Assembly: GCA_028281535.1 (NCBI GenBank)
Contig: JANQJS010000003.1
Span: 1-64,000, forward strand
From: Sedimentisphaerales bacterium
Lineage (GTDB): Bacteria > Planctomycetota > Phycisphaerae > Sedimentisphaerales > SM23-30
DNA length: 64,000 bases
Reading direction: 5' to 3'
A program made the position numbers and the translations under genes. Shown piece after piece: positions 43,523 through 53,221 of the stretch. Position 1 is the first letter of the stretch. Each line of letters begins with the position of its first letter. Under the pieces are notes generated by a model. The model saw nothing but the letters and a program-made list of their open reading frames with translations. It was not told the origin of the DNA and ran no database searches.

Positions 43523-45259
43523 ATGGCACACGGATTCAATGAAAAACAATTTAGCCAACTGGTTTTTGCCAGCATGGAAGGCATGATCGGCGAACAAGAC
43601 AAAGCGCTCTTGAATCAGCTATTGTGCGAAGATGAACAGGCGGTTGAATTGTATTTGAAATTGATACGTACCTATGGTTTGTTGAATCAGCGAGGTACTC
43701 AAGATTCGAGTATGTTGTCGGAATCTGATGGTTCAATGCCAACCACGACTGAACTTATGCGGCAAATTTTAGAAAAGAATGAACAGGCCGCTTATATTCT
43801 AGAGCACGAAGAAGCTGAACGTCAGGAAAAGATCATTCAATCGCAAGCAGAAGAAAAGCTAGAAGCCTATTTAATGAAACAGGCCAAATCTTCTGGTAAG
43901 GCAATACGCTACACGGATTCCAAAGAACAAATTAAAGTAAAACCAAGGTCTTACAGAATGATGGTTTTCGCTGCCGCGGCTTGTTTAATGTTTGGGTTAA
44001 CTTTAACATTTATTTTACAGCAGGCAAGTGGCCCTGAAGTCGCTATCTTAGTTGGCTCTACTGATGCTCAGTGGAAGGGAGCTTCACTTGCATTGTCAGA
44101 TAAGATAAATGTAGATGAGTATGAATTACTGAGTGGTTTGATTGAAATTAAGTTCGATCAAGGGGCAAATGTCATTTTTGAAGGGCCTGCCAAGTTCAAA
44201 ATCGAATCGGCTAATGGGGCTTATTTAGAACAAGGCAGGCTTGTGGCAAGTGTACCGCCACGAGCACAAGGTTTTACGGTGAATACACCAAGTGCCAAAA
44301 TGGTGGATTTAGGCACTGAATTTGGTGTGTACATTGATGACATCCAAACAAGTCATTTAGTGGTTTTTAAAGGTAGTGTGACCATACAGCCACATGCGAG
44401 TAATGAAATCCATACCGTGACATCGGGGGAGATGAAATTAGTCGGACTCAATAGTACCATCGTTGAAAAAGATTTGGGCTCACATTTATATGTTCGTGAT
44501 CTTTCGAAAGAACCTGAGAGTGTCCATCGTAGCGTTTGTTTTTATGATAAAAAATCACAGTTTCATTTGTTGTATAAAACTAATAAATTTCCGGCAAGTC
44601 AATTGTTGTCATATGAGGGCCGTGTTGATTTGGTTGCAGATGTTCCTAAAAAAGATGATCAGAAGAATCAATATTCAATGGTGTTTGATGACGTTAAGGA
44701 TTGTGTGGTAATTGCACCTCGCTATGATGTTGATCAAGACGAGCTTTCTTATGGGATGTGGGTTAAATTCACAGATCTTTCATCGCAAACTATTTTCTTT
44801 ATGCCCTCAGATCTTGACGAATTGGGTGGTGATGAATTGTTAACTTATTTTAATGTCTATATTTCAAAAGATAAAAATAAACAATTCAACCTTCATTGTG
44901 ATTATCAATTAGAAAAATCGTTACATGTCGATTTAAAGCGTCGACTATCAGGTCCAATCAATCTGTCTAAAGATCAGTGGGTTCATTTGGCTGTGACAAT
45001 TAAAAATAAAGATTTGCAAATGTATTTTGATGGTCAGTTAATTGTGGAAAGTCATAATAAGGATAAAGGAAACTCCGGTGTCATGGGAGGTTTAGGAGAG
45101 GAAATTATTATCGGCAATACAATCAATTCTTTTTCTACAGTGGAGAAAAAACAAACAGGATTTATGCTAAATGATTTTGCAATATACGCATGTCACTTAA
45201 CCGAACAGGATGTTGCAGAATTAGCCAAAAAGAAAATTAGTGATGTTCAAAAAGATTAG
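43523..45259 (+). CDS. FecR-domain/LamG membrane protein, putative ECF anti-sigma partner
   Basis: 578-residue protein. Residues 1-145 are cytoplasmic and helical with the anti-sigma-like start FNEKQFSQLVFASMEGMIGE. One membrane helix follows (about 149-167, MVFAAAACLMFGLTLTFIL). The periplasmic part has a FecR domain (about 170-300, EIKFDQGANVIFEGPAKFKI, PSAKMVDLGTEFGVYIDD, VVFKGSVTIQPH) and a C-terminal LamG/concanavalin-like domain (about 370-570, LSYGMWVKFTDL, DQWVHLAVTIKNKDLQMYFD). This architecture is a hallmark of Planctomycetes and relatives. The LamG domain presumably binds a glycan or surface ligand as the input signal. It is cotranscribed with the sigma factor. Confidence 0.92.
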   Translation: MAHGFNEKQFSQLVFASMEGMIGEQDKALLNQLLCEDEQAVELYLKLIRTYGLLNQRGTQDSSMLSESDGSMPTTTELMRQILEKNEQAAYILEHEEAERQEKIIQSQAEEKLEAYLMKQAKSSGKAIRYTDSKEQIKVKPRSYRMMVFAAAACLMFGLTLTFILQQASGPEVAILVGSTDAQWKGASLALSDKINVDEYELLSGLIEIKFDQGANVIFEGPAKFKIESANGAYLEQGRLVASVPPRAQGFTVNTPSAKMVDLGTEFGVYIDDIQTSHLVVFKGSVTIQPHASNEIHTVTSGEMKLVGLNSTIVEKDLGSHLYVRDLSKEPESVHRSVCFYDKKSQFHLLYKTNKFPASQLLSYEGRVDLVADVPKKDDQKNQYSMVFDDVKDCVVIAPRYDVDQDELSYGMWVKFTDLSSQTIFFMPSDLDELGGDELLTYFNVYISKDKNKQFNLHCDYQLEKSLHVDLKRRLSGPINLSKDQWVHLAVTIKNKDLQMYFDGQLIVESHNKDKGNSGVMGGLGEEIIIGNTINSFSTVEKKQTGFMLNDFAIYACHLTEQDVAELAKKKISDVQKD

Positions 45260-45283
45260 ACAAAATTAGTGATATATAAAAAT

Positions 45284-45325
45284 GGGTGAATCAAAAGATG
45301 TTTGATCGCTTCCGTTGATTCACCC
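45284..45325. repeat. Inverted repeat after the FecR gene
   Basis: GGGTGAATCA (45284-45293) and TGATTCACCC (45316-45325) form a perfect 10-bp stem. No T-run follows on the plus strand, so it is a hairpin of uncertain use. A second weak hairpin (ATTTGAGTAGA / TCTATTCAAAT) lies near 45351-45381, ahead of the oxidase gene. Confidence 0.6.
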
Positions 45326-45493
45326 TAGCAAACAAATAAGGCTTAGCCCCATTTGAGTAGACTTCCATTCTATTCAAATTCCCCCGGTTTCTCAAGCATT
45401 ATTTAATTATGGGACTTTTATGCCCTCAGTGTGTTGTGTGTGTGAATGTGTAGTGGAGTAATTGTAAACCTTTGAAAGAAAGGAAGTGGTGTT

Positions 45494-48400
45494 ATGACTA
45501 AACGTCTAACAAAGTGGTGTATTTCTTTTTGTATGTGTGTATTGGCAATGGGGCCAACGCACAGTATGGCCGATTCATGGACATCGCCAGTTGCAACTGG
45601 GGTTGAAGCGATTCATATGGCCAGTTTGCATACCGGACGTGTTTTTGTGTTTTCATTTAGGGATCAAGGAGATGGAGCTACGCAGTTTCCATGGGCAACA
45701 TTTAATCCGAATAACCTGGGTACTGCCAATGTGGTCAATGCACCGAAAAACTATTTCTGTGCCGGCCATACGGTCTTGGAAAATGGTGATTTCATCATGA
45801 CCGATGGTCAGGCTGATGCCACGATCAGTCGATTTAATACCGTGACTGAACAAATGACCAATTTGGGTAGCTTGGCATCAGGTAGCGGGCGTTGGTACCC
45901 ATCAACCATTATTTTAGGTAACGGTAAATTATTTACCTTAGGTGGTATCACAAATAATGGTGATGGTGGTAACAATTTGACGGGTGAATTATATGATCCA
46001 GACACCAACGTTAGAACCATGATCAGCGGTGGAAATTTGATGCCTGGTCAGGATGTCGATGCTTACCCTCGTCTATTCTTATTGTCAGAACAAAATGGCA
46101 ATATATTCAAAGTCTATGAAGCAGGACCCAATAATGGTTCACTAATTTATACCATCAATACAGATACGAATTCTGCAAGTCGAACTTCTGTTCCGAATGA
46201 TCCAGGCGGTGGCCGTTTACAGGCAACCTATTGTCGTTTATTTGATGGTCGTGTGATGGCGATGGGTGGTTTTCCTATTGGTCAGGAAGATGGATCGAAT
46301 CCTACTGTTACCGCAGTGAATCCAGAAGCTGCCAATCCAACTTGGTCGACCCTTGCCTCTATGCAAGATAGTTCAGAGCGTTCTTATTTCTTAGCTACAC
46401 TACTGCCAAACGAACAAGTTGTGGTCTATGGCCCAGATACTTCAGTAGAAACCTATAATCCTGCTACGAACTCTTGGAGTGCTAGTGCCTCAGGTTCACT
46501 TAACCGTGGTTATCATACAGGTGGTGTTTTACTTCCAGATGGTCGCGTTTGTGTCTCTGGTGGTGCCAATGGCGGTGCTGGTGGATTTGGAGAAACCAAT
46601 CAAGTTCAGATTTATTCACCTAACTATATGACAGCGAATCGTCCTTCAATTACTTCATCACCATCTTCTGCAGGTTATGGCAGTAATATTAGTGTTGGGT
46701 ACAGCTCAACAGGAGGAGCGATTACGCAAGTACACATACATCGTCCGGGATCATCAACACATAGTTTTACCTATAATATGAAAGCCGTACCTTGTAGCTT
46801 TACTGATCAAGGTTCTTCACTTTCTGTCACCTTACCTTCGAATCCCAACCTCGCGCCTCCCGGATATTACTATTTAGTTATTAGTCGTGGCGGAGCGTCT
46901 AACCGTATTCCATCGGCAGGTGCATGGATTCAACTGTCTGGTAGTGGACCTCCTCCAGATAGCAATCCACCAAGTCAACCAAGTATTTCAACGATTAATG
47001 TCGATAGCGATACACAGTTAACAGCGGTTTCAACCGTTTCAACTGACGCTGAAGGCAGCAATCCAGTTGAATATCAATTTGATGAAACCTCTGGAAACTC
47101 AGGTGGAACCGATAGCGGATGGCAATCTGGTGTAAATTATATCGATGGTGGTTTGTCTGCAAGTACACAATATTGCTATCGTGTACGCGCTCGTGATTCA
47201 CAAGGTAACCAAACGGGTTACTCATCGACACAATGTCAGAATACCGCAGCTGGACCTGATACCAATCCTCCGACACCGAATCCAATGACATTCTCATCAA
47301 ATCCAGCCGCTCAAACAGATGCCGTGATTGCGATGACCGCAACGGTTGCATCTGATGCTGAAGGCAGCATTCCAATTGAATATCAATTTGATGAAACCTC
47401 AGGTAATCCTGGTGGTAGTGATCGTGGCTGGGCGTCTGGTAACATTTACTACGATTATGGACTGAATGCAAATACGCAATACACCTATCGTGTACGTGCT
47501 CGTGACAGTCTTGGAAATACAGGTAGTTGGTCAGCAAGTCAATCAGCGACGACACAAGCTGAAGATGGTTTTGTAGATATTACCGTTGGTCCTGGAAATC
47601 AATTTACCCCAGCGAATGTTACCATTAATGTGGGTGATACCATTCAATGGGAATTCCTGGAAGATGGACATAATGTCTGGTCCGGTTTATCTGGTGCTCA
47701 CACAGAATTACTCGGACAGCCTGATTGGCCTGCCGGTACCATGATATTCAATTCGACCGCTACTCCTGAGACAACCAATCCTAATGGATTTAATTTTACT
47801 GTGACCTTTGATCAAGCATTTCTTGATAACTCAACGGGTGACGCTGGTGCTTCTAATCAGTATAACTATCATTGTCATATCCATGGTAGTGGCTCTCCTG
47901 AATTTATGACAGGTGTGATTACCATTAATGGTGGAACTGATACCGCGGCTCCAATTCCAAACCCAATGACCTTTGCCTCGGCACCGAGTGCTACAAGCTC
48001 TTCGTCGATTGCTATGACAGCAACCACTGCATTGGATGGTCAAAGTAGTCCTGTTCAATATTTCTTTGATGAAACCTCTGGAAATGCTGGTGGCAGTGAT
48101 AGTGCATGGCAGGCCTCAACAAGCTATACCGATAGTGGTTTGAGTCCATTAACATCTTATAGCTATACTGTTTCTGCACGTGATGCTGTCGGTAATACCA
48201 CTGCTGCTTCTGCGGCAGGTAATGCTACGACACCAGATGTTCCAAGCAGTAACATTTTATTAGAAACCGGTGTGGTCAGTGGCGTAGGTAGCAGTTGGAC
48301 CACTGTAAATTTGGGTAGCAGTTATAACTCTATGGTCGTCGTTGCCACACCGAATTATACAAATACATCAGCACCTGCTCATGTTCGTATTCAAAATGCT

Positions 48401-50539
48401 TCTGGCAATAGCTTCCAGATTCGTGTGGATGGTTCTGCAGCAACACCAGCTACTCAAGATGTTTACTATATGGTTGTTGAAGAAGGTACTTATACCGTTG
48501 CAACCGATGGTGTGAAAATGGAAGCTGTTAAATACAGTTCATCAGTCACGTCTAATAACAATAGCTGGATCGGTGAAGCCCGTAGCTATGCTAATAGTTA
48601 TACGACACCAGTTGTGTTAGGTCAGGTGATGACTTACAACGATGCTGGTCATGTCACATTCTGGTCACGTGGTAGTTCTCGTCAGAATCCACCGAGTAGC
48701 ACTGCTCTGCAAGTGGGTAAAACTGTCAATGAAGATCCTGATAATGCTCATGGCAATGAAACCATTGGTTACATTGTGATCGATAGCGGTACAGGTAGCA
48801 TTGATGGTGTGAACTACTCAGCGGGTGTGACCAGTGATGGTGTTGCTGGTGTAACGAATTCTCCACCTTATGGCAGAGCTGTTTCTGGTTTAAGTGGTGC
48901 CGCGTCAGTTGGTATTGCAACACTTACTGCAATGGATGGTGGTAATGGTGGATGGGCTATGTTCTATGGCGCAAACCCTGTTTCCAATACCAACATTAAC
49001 TTGGCAATTGATGAAGATCAGTTAAATGATACTGAACGTAATCATACTGGTGAGCAAGTCGCATTTATTGTCTTTGAAGATTCCGCTGGTGGTGGTGATA
49101 CCACTGCTCCAACGCCCAATCCTGCAACCTTTGCTTCAGCTCCTGCTGCAACCAGCAGTAGTGCGATTGCAATGACCGCGACAACAGCATCAGATCCATC
49201 AGGTCCTGTCGAATACAATTTTGACAATACTAGTGGTGGTGCTGGCGGAACTGATAGTGGATGGCAAGCATCTACGGGTTATACGGATAATGGTTTGAGT
49301 GCAAGTACGCAATATTGCTATACCGTTCAGTCTCGTGACAGCGTCGGTAATACAGGTGCTGTATCAAGTGCTGCTTGTGCAACCACGCAAGCCGGTGCGG
49401 ATACCACACCTCCAACGCCAAATCCAGCGACGTTTGCTTCAGCCCCAGCGGCGATAAGCTCAACTGCGATTAGTATGACTGCAACCACAGGTAGTGATCC
49501 ATCAGGTCCTGTAGAATACTTCTTTACAGAAACCACAGGTAATCCTGGTGGTAGCAATAGTGTTTGGCAAACAAGTACTAGTTATACCGACACGGTACTA
49601 ACACCAAGTACGCAATATTGCTATACCATTACATCACGTGATAGCCTTGGTAATACGGGAAGTTCATCGTCAGCCTCATGTGCGACAACAAATGGCTTGC
49701 CAGATACCAATCCACCAAGTTCGCCTAGCATCTCTTCTGCGACTGCTAATAGTAGTTCACAGATTACGGTGACATCAACTACCTCAACAGATGCTGAAGG
49801 CAGCAACCCCGTTGAATATCAATTCAATGAAACAACAGGTGGTTCTGGTGCAACCGACAGTGGTTGGCAAACCTCTACCACACATGTGGATAGTGGTTTG
49901 AGCGCTTCAACGCAGTATTGCTATCAAGTCCGTAGTCGTGACAGTGTTGGTAATACCAATACTTACTCTACCGCTTCCTGTGCAACAACAGATGCTGCAG
50001 GTGGTAGTTGTGGTAGTGGCCAGCCTTACTCTAACTTTGTTGGTGCAGGTCAAGCCCAGGATGTTGTTGTAACCACAAGTAGTAATGATGGTAGTGCCAA
50101 CGGTACGAATACCGTGAATGGTTCTGGTTTGTCAGGTAATACCCATAATACTACTTGGGAAGCGACTTGGACGACGGATGGTGACAATGGTAATCCGAAT
50201 GCACCAAACCCAAGTTCACTGCGTGGCAGTAGCAACTGGATTTCATATGACTTAGGTCATCTATATAAATTAGGTACGCTGCATGTTTGGAATGCTAATG
50301 AAATTCCAGGCCGTGGCTTGAATAGTGTTCATATTGATTACTCACAAGATGGTACGAATTGGACCAACTTGACTTCAACGACCTTCGCAATTGCTTCAGG
50401 TTCTGGTTCTTATACTGGTGCTGTTGAAGCTGATTTCGCTGGTATTTGTGCACGCTATGTTGTGATTACGGTTGTAAGTAATCATGGCGATGGATTTGCA
50501 AACGGTTTGTCTGAAGTTCAGTTTAACATCGTGCCTTAA
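45494..50539 (+). CDS. Secreted copper-radical oxidase with cupredoxin, lectin-like and discoidin domains
   Basis: 1681-residue exported protein. After a signal peptide (to about residue 26), residues 30-480 are a Kelch-type AA5 copper-radical oxidase (galactose/glyoxal oxidase family). By alignment from memory all active-site residues are present: C89 (NYFCAGHT) and Y135 (GRWYPST) for the Cys-Tyr cofactor, Y340-H341 (NRGYHTG) and H423 (SSTHSF). Six ~95-residue repeats (EYQFDETSGN...GWQ...STQYCYRVRARDSxGN) are spread through the rest. Between them lie a plastocyanin-like domain (about 692-813; H726, C794, H797, M805) and an H-type-lectin-like region (about 920-1195). The C-terminus (about 1510-1681) is a discoidin F5/8C domain. 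Substrate is unknown; the binding domains suggest a polysaccharide or surface glycan. Confidence 0.9.
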   Translation: MTKRLTKWCISFCMCVLAMGPTHSMADSWTSPVATGVEAIHMASLHTGRVFVFSFRDQGDGATQFPWATFNPNNLGTANVVNAPKNYFCAGHTVLENGDFIMTDGQADATISRFNTVTEQMTNLGSLASGSGRWYPSTIILGNGKLFTLGGITNNGDGGNNLTGELYDPDTNVRTMISGGNLMPGQDVDAYPRLFLLSEQNGNIFKVYEAGPNNGSLIYTINTDTNSASRTSVPNDPGGGRLQATYCRLFDGRVMAMGGFPIGQEDGSNPTVTAVNPEAANPTWSTLASMQDSSERSYFLATLLPNEQVVVYGPDTSVETYNPATNSWSASASGSLNRGYHTGGVLLPDGRVCVSGGANGGAGGFGETNQVQIYSPNYMTANRPSITSSPSSAGYGSNISVGYSSTGGAITQVHIHRPGSSTHSFTYNMKAVPCSFTDQGSSLSVTLPSNPNLAPPGYYYLVISRGGASNRIPSAGAWIQLSGSGPPPDSNPPSQPSISTINVDSDTQLTAVSTVSTDAEGSNPVEYQFDETSGNSGGTDSGWQSGVNYIDGGLSASTQYCYRVRARDSQGNQTGYSSTQCQNTAAGPDTNPPTPNPMTFSSNPAAQTDAVIAMTATVASDAEGSIPIEYQFDETSGNPGGSDRGWASGNIYYDYGLNANTQYTYRVRARDSLGNTGSWSASQSATTQAEDGFVDITVGPGNQFTPANVTINVGDTIQWEFLEDGHNVWSGLSGAHTELLGQPDWPAGTMIFNSTATPETTNPNGFNFTVTFDQAFLDNSTGDAGASNQYNYHCHIHGSGSPEFMTGVITINGGTDTAAPIPNPMTFASAPSATSSSSIAMTATTALDGQSSPVQYFFDETSGNAGGSDSAWQASTSYTDSGLSPLTSYSYTVSARDAVGNTTAASAAGNATTPDVPSSNILLETGVVSGVGSSWTTVNLGSSYNSMVVVATPNYTNTSAPAHVRIQNASGNSFQIRVDGSAATPATQDVYYMVVEEGTYTVATDGVKMEAVKYSSSVTSNNNSWIGEARSYANSYTTPVVLGQVMTYNDAGHVTFWSRGSSRQNPPSSTALQVGKTVNEDPDNAHGNETIGYIVIDSGTGSIDGVNYSAGVTSDGVAGVTNSPPYGRAVSGLSGAASVGIATLTAMDGGNGGWAMFYGANPVSNTNINLAIDEDQLNDTERNHTGEQVAFIVFEDSAGGGDTTAPTPNPATFASAPAATSSSAIAMTATTASDPSGPVEYNFDNTSGGAGGTDSGWQASTGYTDNGLSASTQYCYTVQSRDSVGNTGAVSSAACATTQAGADTTPPTPNPATFASAPAAISSTAISMTATTGSDPSGPVEYFFTETTGNPGGSNSVWQTSTSYTDTVLTPSTQYCYTITSRDSLGNTGSSSSASCATTNGLPDTNPPSSPSISSATANSSSQITVTSTTSTDAEGSNPVEYQFNETTGGSGATDSGWQTSTTHVDSGLSASTQYCYQVRSRDSVGNTNTYSTASCATTDAAGGSCGSGQPYSNFVGAGQAQDVVVTTSSNDGSANGTNTVNGSGLSGNTHNTTWEATWTTDGDNGNPNAPNPSSLRGSSNWISYDLGHLYKLGTLHVWNANEIPGRGLNSVHIDYSQDGTNWTNLTSTTFAIASGSGSYTGAVEADFAGICARYVVITVVSNHGDGFANGLSEVQFNIVP

Positions 50540-50571
50540 TGATTTGATTATACACACTTTCTTATGGGTAG

Positions 50572-50591
50572 GGTCCTGGCTTGCCAGGACC
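50572..50591. terminator. Hairpin after the oxidase gene, probable terminator
   Basis: Perfect stem GGTCCTGGC-TT-GCCAGGACC followed by TTATCT. The T-run is short, so termination is likely but not certain. Confidence 0.6.
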
Positions 50592-50629
50592 TTATCTAAA
50601 TTAAAAAAAGAGAGTGGAAAAATTAATAT

Positions 50630-50676
50630 GATGTTTTGTGCTCTGCCGGGATACACACTAGTTTTTCCTGGCAGAG
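50630..50676. repeat. Palindromic direct repeat, copy 1
   Basis: GATGTTTTGTGCTCTGCCGG...TTTTTCCTGGCAGAGC. Its ends GCTCTGCC and GGCAGAGC pair perfectly. The same ~47 bp occur again at 51111-51158, on the other side of a broken gene fragment. Confidence 0.85.
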
Positions 50677-50883
50677 CAATTTCAAAATTTAAACATTAGA
50701 AAGAGAAAAGAAAGTATCGATAAAACCACCTGCAAAACGGGTCATGCATTATAAGTCATATATGTAAGTGGGATCTATAGAGTAAAAGCTAGAGTGTTAA
50801 TGAAGGCATATTCAAGTGATAAGCACACAAATGAGTAGATGCATTAAATTGAATAAAATGAAAAAAATAGTGTACTAAAATTA

Positions 50884-51099
50884 TTGTTGTTAGAGGGTAA
50901 ATGTAGCTTGGAGTCCACTATTAAAGCGATTAGCTGGGCTGTCGCCATGGGAGTTGGAATCGAAGGGATTCATATGGCATGTTTTCATACTGCTGGTAGT
51001 GGTCAACCATTGCCTATTCATATTAGAAATGCTGGTTTCAGTGAAAACGAGATTGGCTTAGATGATGTAAGAATAACAAAACCAATTAGAGGTTTTTGA
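50884..51099 (+). pseudogene. Broken fragment related to the oxidase N-terminus
   Basis: A short frame reads AISWAVAMGVGIEGIHMACF then HTAGSG, closely resembling the mature start of the big oxidase (DSWTSPVATGVEAIHMASLH TG at about residues 27-48), then passes into unrelated sequence ending IGLDDVRITKPIRGF. There is no signal peptide, no ribosome site and only a non-ATG start, so it is not a working gene. DNA similarity covers about 55 bp including ATTCATATGGC. It lies between two copies of a palindromic repeat (50630 and 51111), which points to a duplication followed by decay, or to a mobile cassette. Confidence 0.6.
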
Positions 51100-51110
51100 T
51101 TTATAAAATT

Positions 51111-51158
51111 GATGTTTTAGTGCTCTGCCGGGATACACACTAGTTTTTCCTGGCAGGG
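51111..51158. repeat. Palindromic direct repeat, copy 2
   Basis: Second copy of the 50630 repeat (GATGTTTTAGTGCTCTGCC...TTCCTGGCAGGGC), with one base inserted and one stem base changed. The remaining 260 bp to the next gene hold a GT-rich tract (51291-51303) and no other gene. Confidence 0.85.
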
Positions 51159-51421
51159 CCACTTTTAAAAAAATTAGGAGAACTGGAGAAAAAGTCAATA
51201 CGGTCCTATGCGAAATTAGTGTGTATAGGTCGACATGTCTTAACTCTCAATCTGTTCTTCTTTAATGCATAAACAAACTTTTTGTGATTATGTGTGTGTG
51301 TTGTTTATGTCTTTGGTAAATCTGTTTGTTGATTTGTTAACAAGCAGATCCTCTTTTAGGTTGGTCCCTGTAACAATCTAAAGAGCGGAGAAAATGAATT
51401 TACAGGACATGGAGAAAAATT

Positions 51422-53071
51422 ATGAAAAAGAATTTATTGTTGCTGTTTTCTTCACTGATGCTAGTGATTGCAGCAAACCCATTACAAGCTGAGGAATCTT
51501 TTCCGGCAGATTATGCTTGTACTGATCGTGCTTATCGTGTCGTTTGGAATTTTGAAGATGTCCCAGGCATCTCAGAGCCAGATACATTATTAGGTCCTTT
51601 ATCAGAAGAAGAAGGTTTTTCAGCTGGTTTAGGGGCGGAATGTTGTTTTCAAGAAAACACCACTGATGAGTTGGGTTTCACCGTCACGACAGATGTCGGT
51701 AGTGGCCGTACAGGTGTTGTTGTAGATACCTCAGATGGTGGATCTGAAGGTAGTAGTCATGGTCGCTTAATTTCAACCAATCTGGCTGAAGAAGGTGAAC
51801 GTTTTGCTTATCGCGTACATATTACGTTTGCCGATCCAGGAGGCACTCCAGAAGAAGCTGATTTAGGTCTTGTCATCATGGAAACGTTGATTGGTGCAAC
51901 GCCAGAAGGTGGTGAGGTCATTCAATGTTTCGGTGGCGGTGGTGCTGAAGGTCTTACCGTGGTTGGGACTGAAGATCATGGCGATGGATTTATCACTATT
52001 GCTTTCGAACTTATCTCAGAAGAAGGTGTTGATATTAGTGCATGTGAAAACGTGCACTTGGCATTTGAAGATATGACCGATGGCCTCATCATTGATGAAA
52101 TCATCATTGATGTTGCTTATTTTGAAGGTGCTACACCTCCTACGGGTGGTGGTTGTGTACCAGGTCCTGTTATTTTTGGTGATAGCATTGATTTAGTTGA
52201 AGTCACTCCTGCAGTGCCAGGTACATTTACCGTTGTGATGAATACTGAACCTAATGATGGTTATGCCTTTGGCAGTGGTTCTGCTCTTGTAGTCATTGAT
52301 CCAAATAATACGATTCCTACGCAAACGAGTTTAACCGATTATTTCCTTAATACGGCTGCGCCTGGTGTTCCAATTACTTTAACCTTCACTATGGCCGATT
52401 GGCACTTGCCACAAACCGTGACCGTAACAGCGGTGGATGATGCAATCATTGAACCTGATGTGGTTTGTATTGAATCATTTGGTGTTGCAGCTACTGTAGC
52501 ATTAACCGATCCAAATGAAAACGCAGACTTAGAAGGTGCTTTCCAAAAATCTACAGCTGACCTGATCAATATTCAGGATAATGATGCCGGTTGTGTGATT
52601 GTGGATGCAAGTGGCCTTTCAGTCAATGAATTGGATCCAAATGATCCTGCTAACCAGGCAACTTATACTTATGTCTTAAGTCGTGAACCCGCAACGGATG
52701 TAGTCGTGACATTAACTCATGAAGATGAATATGTCGAATTTGATCCTGAAATGTTGACGTTTACTAGCTCAGATTGGGGTACACCTCAAGAAGTAACTGT
52801 CAAGGCAATCCAAGATGAAGATTTGGTTGATGGAGGCCCTGGATTAGTTGCGGCTATCTCTGCCAGTTCGAATGGTGAAAGTGGTGACCTGACTCAGTTC
52901 AATCCAATTAATGATGCTAATATTGAAGTGATTCAGGATGAATGTGGTCAATACCCATTTAACGCCTTGGACTTCAACTTAGATTGCTTTGTTAATTTAC
53001 TGGACTTCTCCTCATTTACCACTGGTTGGGGTGAATGTACTGAACCAGATCCGTCGAATTGTCCTAGCTAA
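51422..53071 (+). CDS. Secreted Calx-beta-like protein with dockerin-like tail, paralogue 1
   Basis: 549-residue exported protein. Signal peptide MKKNLLLLFSSLMLVIAANP; an N-terminal all-beta domain (about 25-240, ending FEDMTDGLIIDEIIIDVAYF); then two Calx-beta-like or cadherin-like repeats (about 250-500, with MADWHLPQTVTVTAVDDAII and SSDWGTPQEVTVKAIQDEDL); and a C-terminal dockerin-like calcium loop, NALDFNLDCFVNLLDFSSFT then TGWGECTEP. This terminal DxNxDxxVxxxD loop replaces PEP-CTERM in many Phycisphaerae secreted proteins and probably mediates assembly or anchoring. It is acidic throughout. The next gene is a clear paralogue. Function is unknown; a surface or matrix protein is likely. 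Confidence 0.85.
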   Translation: MKKNLLLLFSSLMLVIAANPLQAEESFPADYACTDRAYRVVWNFEDVPGISEPDTLLGPLSEEEGFSAGLGAECCFQENTTDELGFTVTTDVGSGRTGVVVDTSDGGSEGSSHGRLISTNLAEEGERFAYRVHITFADPGGTPEEADLGLVIMETLIGATPEGGEVIQCFGGGGAEGLTVVGTEDHGDGFITIAFELISEEGVDISACENVHLAFEDMTDGLIIDEIIIDVAYFEGATPPTGGGCVPGPVIFGDSIDLVEVTPAVPGTFTVVMNTEPNDGYAFGSGSALVVIDPNNTIPTQTSLTDYFLNTAAPGVPITLTFTMADWHLPQTVTVTAVDDAIIEPDVVCIESFGVAATVALTDPNENADLEGAFQKSTADLINIQDNDAGCVIVDASGLSVNELDPNDPANQATYTYVLSREPATDVVVTLTHEDEYVEFDPEMLTFTSSDWGTPQEVTVKAIQDEDLVDGGPGLVAAISASSNGESGDLTQFNPINDANIEVIQDECGQYPFNALDFNLDCFVNLLDFSSFTTGWGECTEPDPSNCPS

Positions 53072-53221
53072 TTGATATCGTAAGGTAAATTTAATAATTA
53101 GATAAAAATGTATTATCCTTTGAATTTTATCGATATCCATTCGTTAGGATTCAAAACCTCATCTGTGTTTGGTCATGCCAAACCAGTGAGAGGAGAAAAA
53201 CAATAATTGGAGATAATTAAC

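Noticed and set aside
46995-47555. Long minus-strand frame opposite the oxidase repeats
   Set aside because: It is the mirror of the repetitive Fn3-like region; its odd His/Tyr/Ser/Arg-rich composition is a by-product of the repeats' codon pattern.
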